Shown here piece by piece: positions 57,298-64,000 of a stretch of 64,000 nt of DNA. The DNA is taken from NCBI GenBank assembly GCA_963769665.1, contig CAVYMQ010000003.1, positions 2,108,001-2,172,000 of the forward strand, given 5' to 3'. The notes beneath the pieces are model-generated. The model had not been told where the DNA came from, searched no databases, and saw only the letters and a program-made list of their open reading frames with translations. Each line of letters begins with the position of its first letter. The first letter of the stretch is position 1. This DNA comes from JACCTU01 sp963769665 (GTDB lineage Bacteria; Actinomycetota; Thermoleophilia; Gaiellales; Gaiellaceae). Position numbers and translations under genes: made by a program.

Positions 57298-58514
57298 CCG
57301 GCAGCCCCCGCGGGTACCGCCTCGCGACGGCGAAGCTTCCGCCGAATGTTCCAGACGTAGACGACGAGCAGGTCAGCGCCGACGAAGAGCAGCACGAGCG
57401 CCTGGATCATCAGCGTCAGGTTGCCGGCGAGCTCCGGCGGGAAGACTTCGGGGTCGAGGCTCCGCGTCGACGTGCCGTAGAGCAGCGCGCCGAACAGCAG
57501 TGCAGACAGGCCGACGCCGACCGCGGTGTTGCGCCCGAGCAGCGCGACCGCGATCCCGATGAAGCCGATCTGCGACGTCTGGATGTCGAGCGAGCCGAGC
57601 CGGTACTGCCAGCCCAGGATGTCGAGCGCGCCCCCGAGCCCCGCGAAGCCGCCTGCGATCGCCATCGCGAGGAAGTAGTTCCGCGCGACGTTGATCCCCG
57701 CATAGCGCGCGGCTTCCGGGTTGTAGCCGACCGCACGCACCTCGTAGCCGAGCGTCGTCCGGTTGAGGATGAACCAGTACGCGAACAGGGCCGCGATCGC
57801 GATGAAGATCCCGATGTGCAGCCCTTGCAGTTCCGGGTTCCCCCACCAGACATGCAGCTTCACGCTCTGGACGATGTCGTTCGAGATCGGCACCGACTCG
57901 TTCACGTCGTTCTGCAACGGGCCGCCGAGCCCGAACAGATACGAGCCGACCCAGTACGCAATCCAGTTGAGCATGATCGTCGTGATCACCTCGTGCGCAC
58001 CGACAGTCGCCTTCAAGATGCCGGCGATGCCTGCCCAGAGCGCGCCCGCGAGCATGGCGAACACGATCGCGAGGAACGCGTGCGGGATGCCGGGCATGCT
58101 GGCCCACGTCGTCCCCACCCAGACCGCGGTGATCGCGCCCATCGTGTACTGGCCCTGTCCGCCGATGTTGAACATCCCGCAGCGGAAGGCGAACGCGACC
58201 GCGAGCCCGGTCAGGATCAGCGGCGTCGTCACGAGCAGGGTCTGTTGGAGGTTGAACTCGGCGTTGATCCGCTCGTCCCCGGACACCCAGGGGAAGAACC
58301 AGTTCAGGCCGGTGCCGTCGAAGATCCCCTGGTAGGTCGAGATCGGGTTGTGGCCGGTCGCGGCGACGACGATCCCGCCGATGAAGAACGCGAAGATCGT
58401 CGTGATCACCGGGGTGATGACACCGCCGGCCCGCTGGTAGAAGGCCATTCGCGCCGCGGTGCTCGGCGCGTAGTCGCCGCCGGTCGGCTTGTTCGGGACT
58501 TCCTGCTCGCTCAA
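57294..58514 (-). CDS. BMP-type nucleoside ABC transporter, permease 1
   Basis: The 406-residue NupP/YufP-like permease has family motifs FAFRCGMFNIGGQGQYTMG and VTTIM-type GAHEVITTIMLNWIAYWVG, and RAVGYNPEAARYAGIN, the ATPase-coupling loop. TTG 58514 overlaps the ATPase stop (TTGA). The gene order BMP, ATPase, permease, permease is the standard one for this transporter class. Confidence 0.88.
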   Translation of the reverse strand: MSEQEVPNKPTGGDYAPSTAARMAFYQRAGGVITPVITTIFAFFIGGIVVAATGHNPISTYQGIFDGTGLNWFFPWVSGDERINAEFNLQQTLLVTTPLILTGLAVAFAFRCGMFNIGGQGQYTMGAITAVWVGTTWASMPGIPHAFLAIVFAMLAGALWAGIAGILKATVGAHEVITTIMLNWIAYWVGSYLFGLGGPLQNDVNESVPISNDIVQSVKLHVWWGNPELQGLHIGIFIAIAALFAYWFILNRTTLGYEVRAVGYNPEAARYAGINVARNYFLAMAIAGGFAGLGGALDILGWQYRLGSLDIQTSQIGFIGIAVALLGRNTAVGVGLSALLFGALLYGTSTRSLDPEVFPPELAGNLTLMIQALVLLFVGADLLVVYVWNIRRKLRRREAVPAGAAG

Positions 58515-60040
58515 GCCGCCGCCTCGCGGGAGCCGCCGATCATCGCGAGCCCCAGTTCCTCCTGCGTCGCGGTCGGCGGAAACTCGCCGGCGATGCGCCC
58601 CTCGTACACGACGAGGATCCGGTCGGACAGCGACAGGACCTCTTCGAGCTCGAACGAGACGAGCAGGATCGCGCGACCCTCGTCGCGCTCCTCGACCAGG
58701 CGCCGATGCACGAACTCGATCGCGCCGACGTCGAGGCCGCGCGTCGGCTGGGCCGCGACGAGCACCTTCGGGTCGCGCTCGACCTCTCGTGCGAGCACAA
58801 CCTTCTGCTGGTTCCCGCCCGAGAGCCCGGCTGCGCGGGTCTGCGGGCCGCCGCCGCGGACGTCGTAGGCGGTCAGCAACCCCTTTGCGCGCTCGATCAT
58901 GCGCCGCGGGCTCAGCCAGCCGAAGCGCGAGACCGGCGGTTGCCGGTACGCGAAGAAAGCGAGGTTCTCCGCAAGCGTGAACTCGAGCACGAGGCCCCGG
59001 CGCTGACGGTCCTCGGGGATGTGGCCGATCCCGTCGTCGAGGTGTTGGCGAACAGACTCGCTCGTGACGTCTTCGCCTCCGACGAGCACGCGCCCCGAGT
59101 CGGCCTTTCGCAGACCGGCGAGCGCGTCGATGAGCTCCGACTGTCCGTTGCCGTCGACGCCGGCGATACCGACGATCTCTCCCTCCCGCACTTCGAACGA
59201 CACGTCGCGCACGGCCGGCAGCCCGCGATCGTCCGTCACGCTCAGGCCTTCCACGACCAGCATCGGGTCACCCGTCTCCGGCGGCTTCTTGTCCACGCGC
59301 AGGAGCACCTCGCGGCCGACCATCATCTTCGCGAGCCCGGCCTCGGTCGCGCCCTCGCGGTCGATCGTCTCGATCATCTTGCCGCGGCGCAGCGTGGTGA
59401 TCCGATCCGAGATCTCGAGCACCTCGTCGAGCTTGTGGCTGATGAAGATCACGGAGAGGCCGTCCGCGATCAGCTCGCGCAGGATTTCGAACAGCTCTTT
59501 TGCCTCCGGCGGTGTCAGAACGGCGGTCGGCTCGTCGAGGATCAGGATTTCGGCCTTCCGGTACAGCGCCTTCAGGATCTCGACGCGCTGCTGCTGCGCG
59601 ACCGAGATGTTCTCGATCTTCGCGCCCGGGTCGATCCCGAATTTGAAGCGCGCCGCGAGCTCGCGCACGCGTCGCTCCGCCTCGTCGTAGTCGAGCAGCA
59701 CGCCGGCCTGGCGCGGTTCGTCCGCAAGCACGACGTTCTCCGCCACCGTCATGACGGGAATCAACATGAAGTGCTGGTGCACCATCCCGATCCCCTGGGA
59801 GATCGCGTCGCGCGGGGAGTGCATCACGATTTTCTTGCCGCGTACGCGGATCTCGCCCTCGTCGGGCGTATAGAGCCCGTAGAGGATGTTCATCAGCGTC
59901 GACTTGCCGGCACCGTTCTCGCCCAGGAGCGCGTGGACCTCGCCGGGCCGCAGATCGAAGTCGACCGCGTCGTTCGCGACGATGCCCGGGAAGCGCTTGG
60001 TGATGCCGCGCATCTCGAGGACGGGGGTCTCGGACGCCAC
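58511..60040 (-). CDS. BMP-type nucleoside ABC transporter, ATPase
   Basis: The 509-residue tandem ABC protein resembles NupO/RbsA. The first half has GENGAGKSTL, VAQQQRVEILKAL and LILDEPTAVLTP. The second half has the weaker loop GVDGNGQSEL, LSGGNQQKVVLARE and LVAAQPTRGLDVGA, the usual asymmetry in which only the first site hydrolyses ATP well. GTG 60040 starts it, 64 bp after the BMP gene across a hairpin. Confidence 0.93.
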   Translation of the reverse strand: MASETPVLEMRGITKRFPGIVANDAVDFDLRPGEVHALLGENGAGKSTLMNILYGLYTPDEGEIRVRGKKIVMHSPRDAISQGIGMVHQHFMLIPVMTVAENVVLADEPRQAGVLLDYDEAERRVRELAARFKFGIDPGAKIENISVAQQQRVEILKALYRKAEILILDEPTAVLTPPEAKELFEILRELIADGLSVIFISHKLDEVLEISDRITTLRRGKMIETIDREGATEAGLAKMMVGREVLLRVDKKPPETGDPMLVVEGLSVTDDRGLPAVRDVSFEVREGEIVGIAGVDGNGQSELIDALAGLRKADSGRVLVGGEDVTSESVRQHLDDGIGHIPEDRQRRGLVLEFTLAENLAFFAYRQPPVSRFGWLSPRRMIERAKGLLTAYDVRGGGPQTRAAGLSGGNQQKVVLAREVERDPKVLVAAQPTRGLDVGAIEFVHRRLVEERDEGRAILLVSFELEEVLSLSDRILVVYEGRIAGEFPPTATQEELGLAMIGGSREAAA

Positions 60041-60063
60041 TCCGGGGCGATTCTAAGCAGATA

Positions 60064-60089
60064 GGGGCGGGCCGTATGCGGCCCGCCCC
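60064..60089 (-). terminator. Hairpin between the BMP gene and its ATPase
   Basis: GGGGCGGGCCG (60064-60074) pairs perfectly with CGGCCCGCCCC (60079-60089) around TATG. Placed after the binding-protein gene, it is probably a partial terminator or mRNA-stabilising stem that keeps BMP expression above that of the downstream permeases. Confidence 0.7.
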
Positions 60090-60104
60090 ACTTCGAGCCG
60101 GGTC

Positions 60105-61178
60105 CTACAGGCTGGACTTCGGCTTGATCGAGCCGTCGATGATCTGCTGCTTCAGCTCGTCCACCTTGTCCAGGATGTCCTGCGTGACCTTGTCGGAGGT
60201 CGTCCCGATCGCGACGCCCTCGTTCTCGAGGTTGAACAACGCGTCGGTGCCGCCCTCGAAGGTGCCTTCCTGCGCCGCCTTGACGGTCTCGAAGACCGCG
60301 ACGTCGACGCGCTTGACCGCGCTCGTGAGGATGTGCGCACCGAGGTCGGACTGGTCCTTGTCGACGCCGATGCCCCACTTGCCCTTCTCCTTCGCCGCGT
60401 CGAGCGCGCCGAGGCCACAGCCGCCGGCGACCTGGAACACGACCTGTGAGCCCTGCGCGATCTGGTTCAGCGCGAGCTCCTTGCACTTGTCTTGCGCGAC
60501 GAAGTCCTGCGAGAACCCGACCAGCACCTTGATCGCCGGGTTGCACGCCTTCGCACCGTCCTGGTAGCCGGCGATGAAGATGCTCACCGACGGGATGTCA
60601 AGGCCGCCGACCGCCGAGATCACCTGCTCGCCGCCCTGCGCCTTGGCCATCATCGCGGCCATGCAGCCGATCAGATAGCTGTTCTCGTTCGTCGCGAACG
60701 TCAGGCCCAGAACGTTGTCCGGGGTCGCCACGTTCTTCTCCGAGTCGGTGAACGGCGGCGCCATCACGGTGTAGTCGATGATCGCGAAGTTCGCGTCCGG
60801 GAACTGGCGCGCGACCGTGTTGACACCCTCCGCGAGGAGGAAGCCGACGCCGATCGAGACGTCGTAGCCCTGCCGCGCGAGCGACGACAGGTTCGGCACG
60901 TAGTCACCGGCCGCCCTGGACTCGATCGCCCGAGTTTCGGCGCCGAGCTCGTCCTTCGCCTGGTTCAAGCCTTCGAGCGCCGACTGGTTGAACGACTTGT
61001 CATTGAAACGGCCGACGTCGCTGACCAGGCCCGCCATCACTGCTTCGGCCTGTGTCTCTGTGGTAGCTGCGCCGCCGCCTTCGTCATCGTCGTCGCCGCC
61101 GCAGGCAGCCGCGCCCATCGCCAGCAGCAGCGCTGCGAGCAACGTCAGCACGGACAGCCAAGTACGCCTACTCGTCAC
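60105..61178 (-). CDS. BMP family substrate-binding lipoprotein
   Basis: The 357-residue protein has a lipoprotein signal ending in the lipobox MGAAACGG (processed by LspA, encoded at 510), then a low-complexity DDDDEGGG linker and the BMP/PnrA fold. Fold stretches are VSDVGRFNDKSFNQSALEGL, YDVSIGVGFLLAEGV and FQVAGGCGLGALDAAKEKG. BMP proteins bind purine nucleosides in characterised cases. GTG 61178 has a strong SD GAGGAGGG. It is the first gene of the transporter operon. Confidence 0.92.
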   Translation of the reverse strand: MTSRRTWLSVLTLLAALLLAMGAAACGGDDDDEGGGAATTETQAEAVMAGLVSDVGRFNDKSFNQSALEGLNQAKDELGAETRAIESRAAGDYVPNLSSLARQGYDVSIGVGFLLAEGVNTVARQFPDANFAIIDYTVMAPPFTDSEKNVATPDNVLGLTFATNENSYLIGCMAAMMAKAQGGEQVISAVGGLDIPSVSIFIAGYQDGAKACNPAIKVLVGFSQDFVAQDKCKELALNQIAQGSQVVFQVAGGCGLGALDAAKEKGKWGIGVDKDQSDLGAHILTSAVKRVDVAVFETVKAAQEGTFEGGTDALFNLENEGVAIGTTSDKVTQDILDKVDELKQQIIDGSIKPKSSL

Positions 61179-61254
61179 TAGCCCTCCTCGTTTGTCTCCC
61201 TGATTAGCCCGGGCGATCCTAAAGCGTCACGGCCCGAGAATCTATGGGAGGCGT

Positions 61255-63414
61255 CTACTGGCTTAACGCAGACGTAACGCGGTCGAGGTCGGCCTCGGCG
61301 ATCAGCACCCGCCTGGGCTTCGAGCCTTCGTAGCCCGAGATGATCCCGCGGCGCTCCAGCATGTCGATCAGCCGGCCGGCCCTCGTGTAGCCGACCCGGA
61401 GCCGCCGCTGCAGGAGACTCGTCGAGGCCGTCTGGGCCTGCACGACGATCTCGATCGCCCGGTCCAGAAGGGCGTCCTCGTCCGGGTCGAAACCGTCCTC
61501 GTCCACCTCGACCTGCACGTCATGGGCCTCGAGGAGCGACTCGTCGAGCTCCTGCTCACGCTGGGCGCGGCACTGCTCGACGACGAGCGTCACCTCTTCC
61601 TCCGTGACGAACGCGCCCTGGACGCGCTGGAGCCGCGACGTGCCGAGCGGCTTGAAGAGCATGTCGCCCTGGCCGAGCAGGCTCTCGGCGCCGTTCGCGT
61701 CGAGGATCACGCGCGAGTCGGTCTGGCTGGAGACGGCGAACGCGATCCGTGACGGGACGTTCGCCTTGATCATCCCGGTGATCACGTCGACCGATGGACG
61801 CTGCGTCGCGAGCACAAGGTGGATGCCGACGGCGCGCGACTTCTGCGCGAGCCGGATGATTGCGTCTTCGACCTCCTGAGGGCTCGTCATCATCAGGTCG
61901 GCGAGCTCGTCGATCACCACGAGCAGATATGGAAGCGGCTGCTCGCCGCGCGCCTTGAGCGCGCGGTTCGCCTCGGGGAGGCTGCGGGCGCGGACGATGC
62001 TCAGCTTCTCGTAGCGGCGCTCCATCTCCGCCACGACGTTGATCAGCGCCACGCTCGCCTGCTTCGGGTTCGAGACGACGGGCGTCAGCAGATGCGGGAT
62101 CGACTCGTAGAAGCCGAGCTCGATCCGCTTCGGGTCGATCAGGATCATCCGGACCTCGTCGGGCGTGGCGCGCAACAGGATCGAGGTGAGGATCGTGTTG
62201 ATGCAGCCCGACTTGCCCGATCCCGTCGTGCCGGCGATCAGGATGTGCGGCATGCGTGCGAGGTCGGTCCAGACGGAGCTGCCGGAGATGTCCTTGCCCA
62301 ACCAAACCGACAACGGGCTCGCGGTTGCGGGCAGATCGTCGTAGATGTCGCCGAGCGTGACGATGTTCGGGCTGAGATTCGGAACCTCGACGCCGACGGC
62401 CTGCTTGCCGGGGATCGGCGCCAGGATCCGGATCTCCGTCGTGGCCAACGCGTAGCTCAGGTCGTCCTTGAGCGCAGCGACCTTCGAGACCTTCGTGCCC
62501 GGAGCGAGCTGGAGCTCGTAGCGGGTCACGCGCGGTCCGGCGATCTGGCCGACGATCGTCGCGTCGACCCCGAAGTTGCCGAGCGTGAGGACGAGCGCGT
62601 CGGCGATCCGGGTGTCGGTCTTCGCCGGGAGCTTGGCGGGCGAGGAGCGCCGGAGGAGCGTGCGATCGGGGAGCTCGTAGTCGCTGTGGGACTCGAGCGT
62701 GTCCTCGAAGATCGCGGACACGTTCAACTCCGTCTGCGCTTCGTCGAGATCGTGGACCAGCGGCGGCGCCTCGCCGATCACGTCCGGGTAGTCGTGCAGG
62801 ACGTCGACCGGCGGCTCGTGCGGCTCGAGGGCGGGCTGCGGCGCCGGGCGGGCTACGACCACTGTGCGCTGCGGGCGGTTCCGCGCAGCGCTTCGCACCG
62901 CGCGTCCCGATCCTCGGAGCAGTGCCCCGGCCGACGCACCGGAGAGCAGCAGCGCACCGACGACGAGCGTCGTGACGCCGACGATCGTCGCACCGGTCGA
63001 GCCGAGAAGCGTGCCGACGATGCCTTCGAGTGCCTGACCGAGGAGCCCGCCGTGGTCGGCACCGAGCGCGAGCAGCAACCCGAGCGAGAGGACGATCAGG
63101 CCGGTCCGAAACGGGCTCACGTCGACGAGCTCGCTGCGCGAGACCATCAGCAGGCCGAGGACGATCAGCGCTGCGGGCGCGACGTACGCGGCTGCGCCGA
63201 TCGCGCCGCTCAGGCCGTCCTCGACGGGCCCGCCGACCACACCGCCGTCCCAGCCGAACCAGAAGAGCGTCGCGAGGAACATCCCCGCGGCCGTGAGGAC
63301 GAGGCCCCAGAGCTCGGGATGGTGATGGCCGCGCTGGCTCTTCTTGCCCCTGCGCTTCTTCACCCGCGCGGGAACGCGCGGGCGCAGCGGACTCTTACGC
63401 TTCTTGCGCGCCAT
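61255..63414 (-). CDS. ftsK: DNA translocase FtsK/SpoIIIE
   Basis: FtsK pumps chromosomal DNA at the septum toward dif. The 719-residue protein has a basic N-terminus, four membrane helices (about 35-175), a short linker, the motor domain with IAGTTGSGKSGCINTIL, VRMILIDPKRIELGFYE, LVVIDELADLMM and LATQRPSVDVITGMIKANVP, and a C-terminal gamma winged helix (STSLLQRRLRVGYTRAGRLI). The linker is shorter than in E. coli. It ends 76 bp upstream of the BMP gene. Confidence 0.95.
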   Translation of the reverse strand: MARKKRKSPLRPRVPARVKKRRGKKSQRGHHHPELWGLVLTAAGMFLATLFWFGWDGGVVGGPVEDGLSGAIGAAAYVAPAALIVLGLLMVSRSELVDVSPFRTGLIVLSLGLLLALGADHGGLLGQALEGIVGTLLGSTGATIVGVTTLVVGALLLSGASAGALLRGSGRAVRSAARNRPQRTVVVARPAPQPALEPHEPPVDVLHDYPDVIGEAPPLVHDLDEAQTELNVSAIFEDTLESHSDYELPDRTLLRRSSPAKLPAKTDTRIADALVLTLGNFGVDATIVGQIAGPRVTRYELQLAPGTKVSKVAALKDDLSYALATTEIRILAPIPGKQAVGVEVPNLSPNIVTLGDIYDDLPATASPLSVWLGKDISGSSVWTDLARMPHILIAGTTGSGKSGCINTILTSILLRATPDEVRMILIDPKRIELGFYESIPHLLTPVVSNPKQASVALINVVAEMERRYEKLSIVRARSLPEANRALKARGEQPLPYLLVVIDELADLMMTSPQEVEDAIIRLAQKSRAVGIHLVLATQRPSVDVITGMIKANVPSRIAFAVSSQTDSRVILDANGAESLLGQGDMLFKPLGTSRLQRVQGAFVTEEEVTLVVEQCRAQREQELDESLLEAHDVQVEVDEDGFDPDEDALLDRAIEIVVQAQTASTSLLQRRLRVGYTRAGRLIDMLERRGIISGYEGSKPRRVLIAEADLDRVTSALSQ

Positions 63415-63459
63415 GGGCGCGGATTCGACGCCGCCCGCGACTCCCCTTGTCGGAAACTC

Positions 63460-63978
63460 CTAGGCCGCGAGGGCCCGCAAGTCCTCGAGCGCGCGGCCGA
63501 GCAGGTTCTCCCTGAGGTCGAACAGCCCCGCCCAGAGGCTCGAGGGGTCGACCTCGCTCCGCCACTGGGCGGCGCTCGACAGGCCCTCGAGCGCCCGCAC
63601 GAGAACGGCGAGCTCGAGGTAGACCTGCGCGACGCGCGCGGGCGAGGCGTGGACCCCCGCTCGCTGCAGGACGGGCTGCCAGTCCAGGAACTCGGCGTGC
63701 GTCGGCTGCGCGTACCACGACCTGCCCTCCGCCATGTCCGCCTCGAGCTCGACGAGATAGCGGGCGAGCGGCTCCTCGAGGCCGGCGAGCGCCGTCTCGA
63801 CGCGCTCGGCCGCTCGTTGCAGCGCAGCCTCACGCCGTCCCGGCGTGCACGGCTCGGCCTCCCCCCGCGCCCAGCGCTCGAGCAGACGGCAGAGCGCGAG
63901 CCCGGAGACCTCCGCCGCGGCGAGCTGGCCGATCACCCGCTGGGCAAGCACGGCGTCGTACGCGTGGTCCGCGATCAC
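63460..63978 (-). CDS. Hypothetical helical protein, possibly cut by the window edge
   Basis: The 172-residue frame from GTG 63978 is largely alpha-helical (VIGQLAAAEVSGLALCRLLE, RRAALQ-like RREAALQRAAERVETALAGL, VYLELAVLVRALEGLSS) with no recognised motif. The frame remains open to base 64000 (residues RRPAWAD upstream), so the true start may lie outside the window. It sits just upstream of ftsK on the same strand, 45 bp away. Confidence 0.55.
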   Translation of the reverse strand: MIADHAYDAVLAQRVIGQLAAAEVSGLALCRLLERWARGEAEPCTPGRREAALQRAAERVETALAGLEEPLARYLVELEADMAEGRSWYAQPTHAEFLDWQPVLQRAGVHASPARVAQVYLELAVLVRALEGLSSAAQWRSEVDPSSLWAGLFDLRENLLGRALEDLRALAA

Positions 63979-64000
63979 ATCGGCCCAGGCGGGCCGGCGC

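Overview
The window is about 68% G+C, densely packed, and reads as an ordinary chromosomal segment of a high-GC Actinomycetota. A lineage near Thermoleophilia (Gaiellales or Solirubrobacterales) is my inference. The reasons are a GarA-like FHA protein followed by a MerR regulator, a single-motif RsiG-like c-di-GMP protein, MurT/GatD, the MEP isoprenoid genes, two RpoD-class sigma factors and RNase Y. No phage, transposase, CRISPR array or rRNA was seen. There is one tRNA, tRNA-Pro(GGG).

Layout. 1-13 kb is a plus-strand housekeeping run: lspA, rluD, rpsB-tsf-pyrH-frr, uppS-cdsA-dxr-rseP-ispG-proS, with a diguanylate cyclase on the minus strand. 13-14.6 kb is a short disordered patch: a small LuxR gene, a candidate structured RNA, two ORFs interrupted by stops, and tRNA-Pro. 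14.7-21.8 kb holds a short HutF-like deaminase, pgsA, a GDP-mannose pyrophosphorylase/phosphomannomutase fusion, the RsiG-like/FHA/MerR/apt operon and three proteins of unknown function. 21.8-22.2 kb is a non-coding gap with a strong hairpin and a DnaA-box-like cluster. 22-36 kb has uppP, two sigma factors, a CpsB-like phosphatase, a lone glutaminase domain, a GGDEF/HD-GYP membrane protein, a subtilase with NW repeats, and murT-gatD. 36-45 kb has dut-nudix, hflX, the succinylase lysine/DAP genes (dapE, an aminotransferase, dapD), an M48 protease and a DapF-like protein. 44-64 kb is mostly minus strand: miaA, miaB, rny, recX-recA-thpR-cinA-rodZ, a BMP-type nucleoside ABC transporter, and ftsK.

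Themes. Envelope synthesis recurs (undecaprenyl phosphate, phospholipid, DAP, lipid II amidation, mannose activation). c-di-GMP recurs as well: two GGDEF proteins, one of them also HD-GYP, and an exact RsiG-type binding signature. Genes are commonly joined by 4-base stop/start overlaps (ATGA, GTGA, TTGA). In three places the same geometry appears as CTGA with no standard start codon that fits the protein, which suggests CTG initiation. Other notable points are a DapF-like protein with both catalytic cysteines changed to serine, a phosphomannomutase domain with its active-site motifs eroded, and an SD-sequestering RNA fold ahead of interrupted small ORFs.
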